Below, piece by piece: positions 1 through 9,074 of a DNA stretch of 64,000 nucleotides. Under the pieces are notes generated by a model. It was not told where the DNA came from. It saw nothing but the letters and a program-made list of their open reading frames with translations, and made no database searches. Each line of letters begins with the position of its first letter. The stretch's first letter is position 1. The stretch covers positions 868,001 through 932,000 of the forward strand of contig JAWKNO010000002.1 of assembly GCA_041391665.1 (NCBI GenBank), read 5' to 3'. The stretch is from Bacteroidia bacterium. GTDB lineage: Bacteria > Bacteroidota > Bacteroidia > J057. The position numbers were made by a program, and so were the translations under genes.

Positions 1-560
1 TGATCGATTTCATGCTGAAAAATCACGCCGGTAAAATCTTCTACCATTTCAATATGGTGACTACCGTCAGGATAGTCGTATTCTATCAAAATCGCGTAGG
101 CGCGATTAACGGTATCTCTGATATCGGGGATAGAAAGACACCCCTCCATTCCGGTTCGGCTGAGTCGCGAATATTGAAGAATCACTGGATTGAGGTACGC
201 TTCAAAAGGAAATCCTTCTTTATCAAATCGCTGTACCCATATAATCTGGCGAAGCAAACCCACCTGCGGGGCTGCAATGCCCACCCCCATAGAGGCGGAG
301 TCGGTCACCGTGCGATATAGGCGTGCGATAAATTGCTGCAATACGGTATCGGCAGGGTCCGCTTTTACCGGAAGGCTTTTTGACCGCAGCAGAAGCGAAT
401 CTTCATATTGGGTGATCAGAAATACGCGCATAGGCGTGGCGGTATCTCCTGCCATGATAAGGGCGGTTTCTTCTGCAGAAAGCGGCAAAATCTCCCCGCT
501 CTGTCCCCACACTGCGTAAATTGTCAGCAAAAAGCAGATAGATAAAAACAGTTTTTTCAT
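1..560 (-). CDS. Exported peptide deformylase-like protein (partial)
   Basis: Open from an ATG at 560 to the left window edge; 186 residues are visible and the C-terminus is missing. All three deformylase motifs are present: GVGIAAPQ (residues 92-99), EGCLS (139-143) and QHEID at the very edge (182-186), giving the Cys and the first metal-binding His plus catalytic Glu; the second His lies in HEID. Deformylases remove the formyl group from nascent proteins in the cytoplasm. This one begins with a signal-peptide-like segment (MKK, hydrophobic stretch, then WGQ near residue 20) and about 60 extra residues before the core, so it is probably exported; that is inference. Its ATG overlaps the TGA of the upstream CHAT gene (shared ATGA at 557-560), so the two are probably translationally coupled. 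A function on exported peptides or as a non-canonical amidase cannot be excluded. Confidence 0.85.
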   Translation of the reverse strand, partial: MKKLFLSICFLLTIYAVWGQSGEILPLSAEETALIMAGDTATPMRVFLITQYEDSLLLRSKSLPVKADPADTVLQQFIARLYRTVTDSASMGVGIAAPQVGLLRQIIWVQRFDKEGFPFEAYLNPVILQYSRLSRTGMEGCLSIPDIRDTVNRAYAILIEYDYPDGSHHIEMVEDFTGVIFQHEID

Positions 561-3500
561 CGTGTGAATATTGATTTTTTAGAATATAAGATTCCCCCCA
601 CCATTCCCGCTGCCAGGAGGAAAAACAACAGCCATACGAATACCGGATTTGACGGGTTTTGCATGGGTTTCATGTCGCCAATACCTATATATGCAGCCCA
701 GAAAAAGGGGTGGGAATAATAGTTGTCGTGGGTCGCAAGATACTGGATTTTTGTCTGTTGAAGGGCTTCATCCTTGGTCATTCCTTCATGGATTTTTTCA
801 TAAAAATCCTTCATAAAATCGGCTGTCTTTTGATCATTAATTGCCCACAGCGTGGTGAGCAGACTTCCCGCACCAGCATAGGAAAATCCTCTTGCAAGGC
901 TGGAAATGCCTTCGCCGTGAAGCAATTTACCTGTACCACTTTCGCATGCGCTCAACACAACCATGTCTGCATTCAGGTTGAGCGCATAGAGATCGCTGAT
1001 GTAAAGTCTGGCGATACTGTCTGGATTACCTTCCTGCCGAAAAGCCAGGAATGAATAATCCGGATATGCGTCGTCTGTTTTTCCGTGTGTCGCAAGATGG
1101 ATGATCCGGTACAAATGCCCCAAAGATTGAAATTTTTCCAAAGTTGCCTGGTCGCCCAGTTCGGTTCTTCCCGAAAGCATTTTGCTGATTTTTTTGACTT
1201 CTTCCTGATTGTACCGGAGTGGCATAAGGTTATTTGCCTGAATCTCCCGGGCAGAGATGTATTTATTCTCTGCATTGCCATAAAATGCCGGTGCCATTCC
1301 GAGGAAATACTCTGTGGGAGTTCGTTTTCTTTCGGAAGATTCTCTATACTGGCTGGCGGAATAGACATAACTGATGGCGTGTTTCCGAATCAAAAACGGA
1401 TAGTTTTTAAACGCGCCTTCGACCTCAGGGCTTTGGGTAAGCAGTACTTCAAATGGAATATAGCCTAGCACGCCGTCAGGTACAATGATCAAACGTTGGG
1501 TTAGCTGGGTTTCAACCGGAGCAAGCAGTTTTTGGTATAGCTTATGGGCAAGGCGTGTGTATTGATGATTGAGGGCAAGATATAGGGGTTCGGTCGGTTG
1601 ATCTGATAAATGATATCCGCAAATACTGGTTCGGAGACTGTCAACCCAAAGGGATAAGGGGGTTTCCAGCGGTACAGCCGCCAGTATGGAATTTTCTGTT
1701 GTGACCAGAAATATGAATAATTGATTTTCCCTGGCGAGATAAGAAATAAATGTTTCTCCAGACTGAATAATGGACTGTTGAATTTGACGAATGGTGACCG
1801 GTTGGGCCCCATACTTCAACTGATAAAAATCGGGAAATTGAATCTGGGCGGATTGTTGCCAACTAGCAAGTTTTTGGTTTATGACAAATAAGCTGTCTTT
1901 CAACCGGGGGATTTCATCCGATGCATTTCCTCCTTTTCTATGTTCGCGAAATAATAATTTTTCGTAGAAAGCCCTGTTGGTTTTTAACTGGTACTCCTCG
2001 TCAATCAGTGAGTCTGGAACGCCAGCATACGTTTTCGCCGCAATTTCTCTTTCTGCTTCAAGCAGAACAAGGGCACGCGCTTTTTCAGAAAACCAAAAAG
2101 CTGTTTCGAGGTATTGGGGGTCGTTGGTTGTTTGGTATAGCGTAGAAGAAACCGCTAATCCCTCTCTGAAAGTATCAGCGGTACGGGCTGCCAGTGATTC
2201 CCTGGCACTGACAGAGTGATAACCTTTTCGGAGGGCATCGGCAGCTGATACGGATTGTTGGTAGCATTTCAGGGCTTTTTCAAGCGTTTCTATTTTGGAG
2301 TCCTGCTCATAAGTTTTGAAATAGTACTTTCCTAATGCCGCGAGGGTGTAAATGAGTTCAGGGTGAATGATGCAATCACCTGATTCTGAAATGGATACTG
2401 ATTCCGGATTCCAGTTGTTGCACAATGCGGTGATTCCCTGCCTGAATGCCGTTTCGGCTGATTTTTTTTGACCTGTCTGTAGGAGAACTTCTCCTTTCTC
2501 CCGATAAACAACCGCGAGTTCATGGTGTTTCCCCTGATATACAGATTCGAGGATATCCAGGTTCATCTGGTAATAGTGTAAAGCGGAGTCTGGTTGCCCT
2601 ATACCCGAAAACGCGCGGGCCATATGTCCATAACTGGCGGCCAGGCTGACATTTAAGGGGGATTGTGTCTCTTTTTTCAGTTGAATGGCTTTTCGCTGGA
2701 AGCGTATGGCCTGTGAAAATTCATTTTTTATCCCGTAAACCTGTCCTATATTGGTATAAGTGGAGGCTACATAGGGGTGTTTGGGGTTGAATGCCGTAGA
2801 AAATATGGTTAAAGCTTTTTGATAATAAGTCAATGCCCTGTCATACTCTTTGGTTTCCTGAATACTTCGGGCGAGGTTGACATAGGTAATCCCCAGGTTG
2901 GGGTGTTTTTCCCCTAAAATTTTCAATTCGGTTCGGGCACCCTTTTCGAGGAAGGCTACAGATCTGTCATACTCTCCCAGGGCTGAATAGCTGAATCCGA
3001 GATTATTAAACAAAATGCCGAGTATCGGTTCATTGTCCGGGAGTTTTTGCTGTGCGATAGACATGGAAGAATCCAGGTAAACGATCGCTTTGTCAAATGC
3101 GCCCCATTCGTTGTAGTTACTACCGATGTTGTTGTAAGTCATTACCAGATCAAAAGGCGGCACATCTGGCGATTTTTTTTGCAATGCGAGGGCTTGCTGA
3201 TAACAAAAAGTGGTGGAATCCGGATGGGATTTTCGCTGATAATATCCTCCCAGATAATTATATGCCAGGGCACGTTGGTTGACCAGGCGGGGGTTGCGGG
3301 TTGAAAGGCGGATCACAGTATCGAGAAAAGATTTTCCAATTTCAATTCTTGCGTTAAATATATGAATGACGCCAACATGGTTGATTGCCCGGAGATAACC
3401 TTCTGTCTGCCCCGAGTGCCGAAACAAATTTGCGGATTTCTGGAAGTAGAAAATCGCACTGTCATAGCTGGCAGCATCCGACAATTGTTGTGCTTGCTGG

Positions 3501-3619
3501 TACCAGTTTTCCGCCTGCAATGAATCGGGATTCGCAGGAGAATCAACCTGGGAAATTACCTCAGCCAGGAACACAACGTCATATAAAAGAAAAACTACCA
3601 GATACGACAACTTCTTCAA
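557..3619 (-). CDS. TPR-repeat CHAT-domain protein, membrane anchored
   Basis: 1020 aa. The N-terminus looks like a signal peptide, followed by TPR-like helical repeats over roughly residues 30-400, a helical linker, and a C-terminal CHAT domain, a caspase-like peptidase fold, over about 600-985. The expected catalytic pair is visible: His845 in HLATHG and Cys892 in LSACESG. A single transmembrane helix follows at about 994-1012 with a short basic tail. If the N-terminal segment is a cleaved signal, the CHAT domain would lie in the periplasm anchored by its C-terminus; this topology is inference. The start is TTG at 3619, because the nearby ATG reads straight into a stop. It overlaps the exported deformylase by four bases, so the two form an operon. 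The target is unknown. TPRs usually bind a partner or substrate. The family call is firm and the role is open. Confidence 0.9.
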   Translation of the reverse strand: MKKLSYLVVFLLYDVVFLAEVISQVDSPANPDSLQAENWYQQAQQLSDAASYDSAIFYFQKSANLFRHSGQTEGYLRAINHVGVIHIFNARIEIGKSFLDTVIRLSTRNPRLVNQRALAYNYLGGYYQRKSHPDSTTFCYQQALALQKKSPDVPPFDLVMTYNNIGSNYNEWGAFDKAIVYLDSSMSIAQQKLPDNEPILGILFNNLGFSYSALGEYDRSVAFLEKGARTELKILGEKHPNLGITYVNLARSIQETKEYDRALTYYQKALTIFSTAFNPKHPYVASTYTNIGQVYGIKNEFSQAIRFQRKAIQLKKETQSPLNVSLAASYGHMARAFSGIGQPDSALHYYQMNLDILESVYQGKHHELAVVYREKGEVLLQTGQKKSAETAFRQGITALCNNWNPESVSISESGDCIIHPELIYTLAALGKYYFKTYEQDSKIETLEKALKCYQQSVSAADALRKGYHSVSARESLAARTADTFREGLAVSSTLYQTTNDPQYLETAFWFSEKARALVLLEAEREIAAKTYAGVPDSLIDEEYQLKTNRAFYEKLLFREHRKGGNASDEIPRLKDSLFVINQKLASWQQSAQIQFPDFYQLKYGAQPVTIRQIQQSIIQSGETFISYLARENQLFIFLVTTENSILAAVPLETPLSLWVDSLRTSICGYHLSDQPTEPLYLALNHQYTRLAHKLYQKLLAPVETQLTQRLIIVPDGVLGYIPFEVLLTQSPEVEGAFKNYPFLIRKHAISYVYSASQYRESSERKRTPTEYFLGMAPAFYGNAENKYISAREIQANNLMPLRYNQEEVKKISKMLSGRTELGDQATLEKFQSLGHLYRIIHLATHGKTDDAYPDYSFLAFRQEGNPDSIARLYISDLYALNLNADMVVLSACESGTGKLLHGEGISSLARGFSYAGAGSLLTTLWAINDQKTADFMKDFYEKIHEGMTKDEALQQTKIQYLATHDNYYSHPFFWAAYIGIGDMKPMQNPSNPVFVWLLFFLLAAGMVGGILYSKKSIFTR

Positions 3620-3820
3620 AACATGATTTTTATCCTAATATAGGAAAAATAGATGGCTTCATCATGGTGCCGGTCATCCCTTAAACATCACCATTCAAAG
3701 CCCTATTTTTTTTATTCCCCCGATAGTGTATAAAAAATCTGATTTTATCCTGTAAATATGCATTGAAATTTTAGTGAATCTTATGCAAATCATTCGGCAA
3801 TAAATCGTTTTTGGAATGGT

Positions 3821-3849
3821 TTTGGCCTGAATTTTTAGAAGAAAATTTG
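3821..3849 (+). promoter_or_regulatory. Weak candidate promoter for the kelch gene
   Basis: TTTG at 3821-3824 and AAAATTTG at 3842-3849 resemble the Bacteroidota -33/-7 pair (TTTG and TAnnTTTG) with one mismatch in the -7 box and a 17-nt spacer. It would start transcription about 25 nt before the TTG start at 3881. The 3620-3880 gap is divergent between the CHAT and kelch genes. Confidence 0.3.
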
Positions 3850-3880
3850 CTCATATATTATTCTCTCAAAAGTTACTACC

Positions 3881-5803
3881 TTGAAAAAAAATATTCTCTA
3901 TATCCTGCTTTCCGGCATCTGTTTTTTTCCCTATTTATTATCTGCGCAGGGTACCTGGACGGGCATGTCCTTTACTGGGGCAGCGCCTAAAGCACGACAC
4001 GAAAATGCATTTGCACAGGCCGGAAATCGGTTTTACCTGTTGGGCGGAAGAGGCAGTGATGCTTCTAATGTTCAGGTAAAAGTATTTAACTACGGAACCA
4101 ATTCATGGTCAAATGGCGGACAACACCCATTGGAAATGCACCATTTTCAGGCGGTAGAGCTCAATGGGCTTATTTATGCCATTGGGGTGATGACCGGACC
4201 TTTTCCTACAGAAACTCCTGTTCCGGATATTTATATCTACAACCCTGTTTCTAATCAATGGGTTGTTGGTCCCACGATTCCTGTTTCACGGAGAAGAGGT
4301 TCTTCCGGCGCTGTTGTGTACAACGGTAAAATTTATGTCATCGCAGGTATCCAGAATGGCCACCAGAGTGGCTGGGTGCCCTGGACAGATGTGTATGATC
4401 CTGAGACCAATACATGGACAGAGCTGGCCGATGCGCCCCATTCCCGCGACCATTTTCAGGCAGTACTTTCCGGAAGTAAAATTTATGTAGCCGGAGGGAG
4501 AAGAAGCGGCTCTGGCGCCAATGTTTTTCAGGGAACGGTTTCAGAAGTCGATGTCTATGATATTCCCACGAATACCTGGACAACCCTGCCTCCTGCATCC
4601 AATATTCCCACGGTAAGGGCTGGCACCATGGCTTGTTTATTTAATGACCATGTAGTTGTGATTGGCGGAGAAAATGATTTGTCAACCAATGCCACCGATA
4701 ATGTCGAGGCGCTTGATTTAAATACGCTTACCTGGAATACCTGGAATCCAATGAATGTCGGACGCCACGCTTCACAGCCTATCGCCAACAATGGCAGGAT
4801 TTATATCGCTGCAGGGGCATCTCCGGTTCGGGGGGGAACCAATATTGCGGGTACCGATCCCAACTATCTTGTACAGGGTGATTATAGTGGCGGCACACCA
4901 ATTGGAACGGCGATTACAGCGAGTGATATCGACCCTACGGCCAATTCCCTGAACTATGGAATTGTAAGCGTTGGCAATATCGGTTCGCTTACTTCAATAT
5001 TGGTGAGTTCTGTGGGAAACCAGGCAACAATTATTCAGGATATCCAAATCACCGGAACAAATAGCGATCAGTTTGCACTTAATTTGAGCGTTACTCTGCC
5101 AGTGGTCATTCCTGCGGGCGGCTCACTCAATATTCCCGTAGATTTTGTGCCAACCACTACAGGATTAAAAACGGCTACACTTGAAGTAACTCACACTGGT
5201 GGGAATGCAGCAGTGAATGTTTCCCTATCGGGTGATGGCGGCAGTGCTCCGGCTCCGGTAGAACTACTCAGTTTTACTGCCACGCCATTTCAAAAAATGG
5301 TTCAGCTTAACTGGATTACCGCAAGTGAACTGAATAACAATTATTTTACCATAGAAAGATCTCGAAATGGTATTTCCTTCGAAGAAGTTGTCACAGTTGC
5401 CGGCAAAGGAGATGGCACGGTTACACGTGAATATGCGGCCACCGACTATTTCCCCATTGCCGGGATGAGCTATTATCGGTTGACACAGACAGACTTTGAC
5501 GGACAGACAGAAGTTTTTCCGCTGGTACAGGTGTTTTTTGACCAGTCAGAGAAAGCGTTTCGCGTATATCCGAATCCACTTGAACAAGCCCAGTCATTGC
5601 AGATAGAATCATTGATGGCAGGCCAGTCGCAGATTTCGGTTAGCCTTTCCAATATGATGGGCCAGGCCGTATTGCGGGAGGAAATAAATATGAGAAGTGA
5701 AACCGAAAGTCTTTCCCTGAAGGCAATTCCCGCCGGAACATACTTTTTGCTGATCCGGGGGAAAGGTGGAGCTGTATTCAGTGAGATCATAGAGTTGAGA
5801 TAA
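3881..5803 (+). CDS. Secreted kelch-repeat protein with T9SS sorting domain
   Basis: 640 aa. A signal peptide is followed by kelch beta-propeller repeats (about 25-320), recognisable by recurring YDPxTNTW / GG patterns. Next comes an ASPM/SPD-2/HYDIN-like Ig domain (about 345-455, ending in VSLSGDGG), a fibronectin-like stretch (PVELLSFTA...NYFTIERS), and a C-terminal type IX sorting domain beginning FRVYPNP and ending in a beta-rich tail. It should be exported by Sec, then carried over the outer membrane by T9SS and either released or surface-attached. The start is TTG at 3881; no in-frame ATG lies between the upstream stop and the signal peptide. It is divergent from the CHAT gene and 80 bases upstream of an ECF sigma gene. 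Ligand unknown. A run of seven G lies at 4830-4836. Confidence 0.9.
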   Translation: MKKNILYILLSGICFFPYLLSAQGTWTGMSFTGAAPKARHENAFAQAGNRFYLLGGRGSDASNVQVKVFNYGTNSWSNGGQHPLEMHHFQAVELNGLIYAIGVMTGPFPTETPVPDIYIYNPVSNQWVVGPTIPVSRRRGSSGAVVYNGKIYVIAGIQNGHQSGWVPWTDVYDPETNTWTELADAPHSRDHFQAVLSGSKIYVAGGRRSGSGANVFQGTVSEVDVYDIPTNTWTTLPPASNIPTVRAGTMACLFNDHVVVIGGENDLSTNATDNVEALDLNTLTWNTWNPMNVGRHASQPIANNGRIYIAAGASPVRGGTNIAGTDPNYLVQGDYSGGTPIGTAITASDIDPTANSLNYGIVSVGNIGSLTSILVSSVGNQATIIQDIQITGTNSDQFALNLSVTLPVVIPAGGSLNIPVDFVPTTTGLKTATLEVTHTGGNAAVNVSLSGDGGSAPAPVELLSFTATPFQKMVQLNWITASELNNNYFTIERSRNGISFEEVVTVAGKGDGTVTREYAATDYFPIAGMSYYRLTQTDFDGQTEVFPLVQVFFDQSEKAFRVYPNPLEQAQSLQIESLMAGQSQISVSLSNMMGQAVLREEINMRSETESLSLKAIPAGTYFLLIRGKGGAVFSEIIELR

Positions 5804-5883
5804 GCGGGGCGGAATTTCTCCCTGTAAAATATGTCTGCTCACGGTAACAATTTATTTCCCGGAGATACATATTATTGCATACC

Positions 5884-6474
5884 ATGGTTCCTCATAGCGA
5901 TGAAGACATCATCCGGGCTATCGTAAAAGGTGGTCCGGATTTGGAGCATGTTATGCGTCATTTGTATCGGGAAGGAGTATTTCGCCGGCAGATTTCTCAT
6001 TTTGTTCAAAGCCGAGGAGGCTCACCGGAAGATGCGGAGGATATTTTTCAGGACAGTATCCGCAACCTGATAATGAGTGTGAGGGCGGGTAAATATCAGG
6101 GCACGGGTTCGATAGGTGGATATTTGTTTGGGATCGGGAAAAATCTTTGGCTCAAACAGTTCCGGACGATGCACAGAGAAGGTGGGATAAATCCACAGAT
6201 TGTTGAATCTGACCTCCGCGAAGCCCAATCTCCTGAAATAATATTGGTAGACCGGGAACTGGAAGCAGAAGTGGATCATTTGCTCGGGTTGCTTGGCGAC
6301 AAATGCCGCAAGGTGCTGGAGCTTTGGAAGCTGAGTTACTCGATGAAGGAAATTGCCGGAGTCCTTGGTTACAAAACAGAAGGTGTTGCCCGAAAAAAAA
6401 AGCGGCTTTGTATGAAACATTTACTCGATATTCTGGACCAAAATCCTGATTTACTGGAAAGATTAAAACCCTAA
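5884..6474 (+). CDS. ECF-type RNA polymerase sigma factor
   Basis: 196 aa from ATG 5884; an in-frame TTG at 5875 with a GGAG upstream would add three residues. Region 2 is visible around SPEDAEDIFQDS and the GGYLFGIGKN segment. Region 4 lies at the C-terminus (CRKVLELWKLSYSMKEIAGVLG, with a basic recognition helix rich in Lys and Arg). There is no extra domain, as usual for ECF sigma factors. The next gene, 12 bases downstream, encodes a membrane protein with an anti-sigma-like N-terminus, so the pair probably forms a sigma/anti-sigma module. Its likely targets, by neighbourhood only, are the kelch/T9SS and CHAT genes. Confidence 0.88.
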   Translation: MVPHSDEDIIRAIVKGGPDLEHVMRHLYREGVFRRQISHFVQSRGGSPEDAEDIFQDSIRNLIMSVRAGKYQGTGSIGGYLFGIGKNLWLKQFRTMHREGGINPQIVESDLREAQSPEIILVDRELEAEVDHLLGLLGDKCRKVLELWKLSYSMKEIAGVLGYKTEGVARKKKRLCMKHLLDILDQNPDLLERLKP

Positions 6475-6486
6475 TAAGCAAAGTGA

Positions 6487-7242
6487 ATGGAAAATCAGGA
6501 CGATTTCGATCTGATCGAAGATTACCTCGAAGGGTTGCTGGATGATAAGGCTGCCCGGACCGTAGAAGATCGGTTGGCCAATGACGCGTCGTTTGCTTCG
6601 GTCTTTCGTAAACATCAGGCTGCGCACACAATATTGAAAATAGGGGCAGGCATTCATCTGAAGAAAAAACTGAGCTCCCGGACTGACTTTTCTCAAACAC
6701 CTCAATCTCATAAGGTTTACAGACTCAGGTGGTATTGGGCCTTGGCGGCCGGACTTGCCTTAGTGCTGCTTATTGCAGGTTTTCGGTATGGGAAATTCCG
6801 CTATTCAGATGAAAATCTGGTGAAATATTATACCGGGGCGTATGCGGGCAATTCTCTTCGTGGAGTGTCTGATTCCGATACTTCACGTTGGGTACAGGCC
6901 ATGCAGGCTTATGAGGCACGTAATTATGAGCAGGCCATTCATCTTTTCAAATCTATCGGTACTTCTGATATACACTTCATGGAATCTCAGCTTTTACTGG
7001 GAAATGCATTACTGCTGACCCGCAACCCGGGGGCTGCGGTTTTGCCGCTACGCCAAATAGCAGACAGCCACGATTCGCGGTTTTCAACAACGGCAGAATG
7101 GTATCTTCTTCTCGCGCTGGTAGGAAACCACCAGGAAACAGAAGCGATGAAACTCGCAGATAAACTTGCTTCGGATAAAAATCATCCTTATCAAAAATCT
7201 GCCGCACACGTGCGGCGCGATTTGAGGAGCCTGTTTCGATAG
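6487..7242 (+). CDS. Membrane anti-sigma-like protein with TPR C-terminus
   Basis: 251 aa. The N-terminal 50 residues (IEDYLEGLLDD ... VEDRLANDASFASVFRKH) match the pattern of Bacteroidota anti-sigma factors, which hold the sigma factor at the membrane; no zinc-binding HxxxCxxC is present. One transmembrane helix spans about 82-98. The periplasmic part (about 130-245) is helical and TPR-like (YEARNYEQAIHLFKSIG). It lies 12 bases after the ECF sigma gene and almost certainly shares its transcript. The TPR part could be the signal sensor, perhaps bound by the CHAT protein or an exported substrate, but that is inference. The gene ends 9 bases before the convergent galE. Confidence 0.75.
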   Translation: MENQDDFDLIEDYLEGLLDDKAARTVEDRLANDASFASVFRKHQAAHTILKIGAGIHLKKKLSSRTDFSQTPQSHKVYRLRWYWALAAGLALVLLIAGFRYGKFRYSDENLVKYYTGAYAGNSLRGVSDSDTSRWVQAMQAYEARNYEQAIHLFKSIGTSDIHFMESQLLLGNALLLTRNPGAAVLPLRQIADSHDSRFSTTAEWYLLLALVGNHQETEAMKLADKLASDKNHPYQKSAAHVRRDLRSLFR

Positions 7243-7251
7243 AAATTCGGC

Positions 7252-8283
7252 TTAGTTTTTCTCCGCCAATACGGTCTGCTGCCATTTCCACGCAGAGGCC
7301 ATCATTTCTTCAATCCCTCTTTTGGCTTCCCAGCCTAGTTTTTCTTTTGCCAGGGAACTATCGGAATAAATCGCCACCACATCGCCCGGCCTGCGCGGAC
7401 CAACCCGATAATTGAGTTTTACGCCAGTAACGGTTTCAAAAGCATCGATCGCTTCTAAAACAGAAACCCCCTGCCCGGAACCGAGATTAAACTGTTCGTA
7501 CCGCGATTCGTTTTTTCCTTCCAACAGGTACTCCAGCGACTGAATATGCGCAAGCGCTATATCGGTAACATGGATATAATCGCGCACATTGGAGCCATCG
7601 CGTGTATCGTAATCGCCACCAAATACGGTCAGCTCGGGAATAATTCCCGCTGCTGTCTGGGTAATGACTGGTACAAGATTGTTGGGGCGGTTGATCGGGT
7701 CTTCCCCATTTAGACCGGAATGATGGGCGCCTACCGGATTAAAATACCGGAGCGCAATGGTGCTGATCCCTTCGGTCGCAGCTACAAAGTCCCGGATGAT
7801 ACGCTCGCCAACCAACTTGGTATTTCCATAAGGGGAGGCAGCTTCCACCGTGGGCGTTTTTTCTGTCACCGGTAAATCTTCGATATCGCCGTAAACCGTA
7901 CAGGAGGAAGAAAAAATAAAGGCTTTCACCCCAAACTTTTCGCAACAATCGAGAATGTTGATCAGCGAAACGAGGTTGTTGTGATAATACCAAAGGGGTT
8001 TGGCAACGGATTCCCCAACAGCCTTTAATGCGGCAAAATGAATGACGCCTTCAATATCTTGATTTGCTTCAAAAATGGCCGCCAAAGCGGTTTTGTCGCA
8101 GACATCTACGGTGTGGTTGATCATTCGCTTCCCTGAAATCTGCTCAATGCGATCCAATGTGCGAATGGAGGAGTTTACGAGGTTGTCTACCGATACAATT
8201 TCGTATCCGGGTCTGCTGAGCATTTCAATCGCGGTATGAGAACCGATATAACCGCATCCGCCGGTGATAAGAATTTTAGGCAT
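7252..8283 (-). CDS. galE: UDP-glucose 4-epimerase
   Basis: 343 aa, full length for the family. It interconverts UDP-glucose and UDP-galactose (or the N-acetyl forms), supplying precursors for surface glycans in the cytoplasm. The Rossmann motif GGCGYIG (residues 8-14), the active-site Ser/Thr region FSSSCTVYG, and the YxxxK pair Tyr152/Lys156 are all visible, as is NPVGAHHSG after the catalytic core, typical of GalE. ATG start at 8283. It is the last gene of the 29-kb minus-strand polysaccharide cluster, 13 bases after the preceding glycosyltransferase. Confidence 0.95.
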   Translation of the reverse strand: MPKILITGGCGYIGSHTAIEMLSRPGYEIVSVDNLVNSSIRTLDRIEQISGKRMINHTVDVCDKTALAAIFEANQDIEGVIHFAALKAVGESVAKPLWYYHNNLVSLINILDCCEKFGVKAFIFSSSCTVYGDIEDLPVTEKTPTVEAASPYGNTKLVGERIIRDFVAATEGISTIALRYFNPVGAHHSGLNGEDPINRPNNLVPVITQTAAGIIPELTVFGGDYDTRDGSNVRDYIHVTDIALAHIQSLEYLLEGKNESRYEQFNLGSGQGVSVLEAIDAFETVTGVKLNYRVGPRRPGDVVAIYSDSSLAKEKLGWEAKRGIEEMMASAWKWQQTVLAEKN

Positions 8284-8296
8284 AAAGTTTTTTTGA

Positions 8297-9049
8297 TCAG
8301 GCTGGTTTTGCCAGCAATTGAAATATCTTGGTAAAATACTTGGAATAAATTTTCAGCAGACTGGTTTGTACCCCATGAGAACGCAGCGAATGGAGCATTT
8401 CGCGGTTGATTTGCCGCGTATTGCGCCCCCATGCACTGTTGCCACCTACCCGCATATGGACAATTACGCCGGGAATATAGCTGTAAGGCCTTTTATGGGT
8501 TACAAAAAATCTGACCATCAGGTCAAAGTCAGCGCAAATCCTGTACCGCGTATTAAATGCTTCGTACTTTTCATATAATTCTCTGCGCACAAAATAAGTC
8601 GGGTGCGGCGGCATCATGCCTTTGGCAAATTTTTCAGGCTCAAATCCTTTCCCGGGGTAATAGCGAACGATCTGGCTAAGGTCATCGGCTTTGACATATA
8701 CCAGATCTGCAAAGGTCATATCTACCTGATTGTTTTTAAATGAATCGACTACTTTGGAGATGACCTGATGGTCGGCATACACATCGTCGGCGTTGAGAAT
8801 GCCCACAATATCACCGGTAGCCACTGCCACACCTTTGTTCATGGCATAGTACAATCCTTCATCGGGCTCGGAGATTACATGGTGAATGCGGTCTCCGTAT
8901 GCCTGTACGATCTGCATGGTTTTATCGGTAGAGGCTCCGTCAATAATGATGTATTCGATATCCTGATAATCTTGTGCCAATACCGATTCGATGGCAGTTT
9001 TTATAACGCTTTCGGCATTAAAACATACGGTAATAATGGAAACTTTCAT
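8297..9049 (-). CDS. Family 2 glycosyltransferase
   Basis: 250 aa with a GT-A fold. The N-terminus KVSIITVCFNAE, the IDGASTDKT segment and LNADD (the metal/nucleotide-sugar binding acidic motif) are characteristic of GT2 enzymes similar to WcaA-type transferases. It should transfer one sugar from a nucleotide-sugar donor to the growing lipid-linked glycan at the inner face of the membrane. There are no transmembrane segments. It lies 25 bases after asnB and 13 before galE in the same operon. Donor and acceptor cannot be told from sequence. Confidence 0.9.
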   Translation of the reverse strand: MKVSIITVCFNAESVIKTAIESVLAQDYQDIEYIIIDGASTDKTMQIVQAYGDRIHHVISEPDEGLYYAMNKGVAVATGDIVGILNADDVYADHQVISKVVDSFKNNQVDMTFADLVYVKADDLSQIVRYYPGKGFEPEKFAKGMMPPHPTYFVRRELYEKYEAFNTRYRICADFDLMVRFFVTHKRPYSYIPGVIVHMRVGGNSAWGRNTRQINREMLHSLRSHGVQTSLLKIYSKYFTKIFQLLAKPA

Positions 9050-9074
9050 CTGATTTTTTTTGATACATATTCAC

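Noticed and set aside
4830..4836. Run of seven G in the kelch gene as a phase-variation tract
   Set aside because: Seven bases is short, the frame is intact around it, and no second variable tract is seen in the gene.
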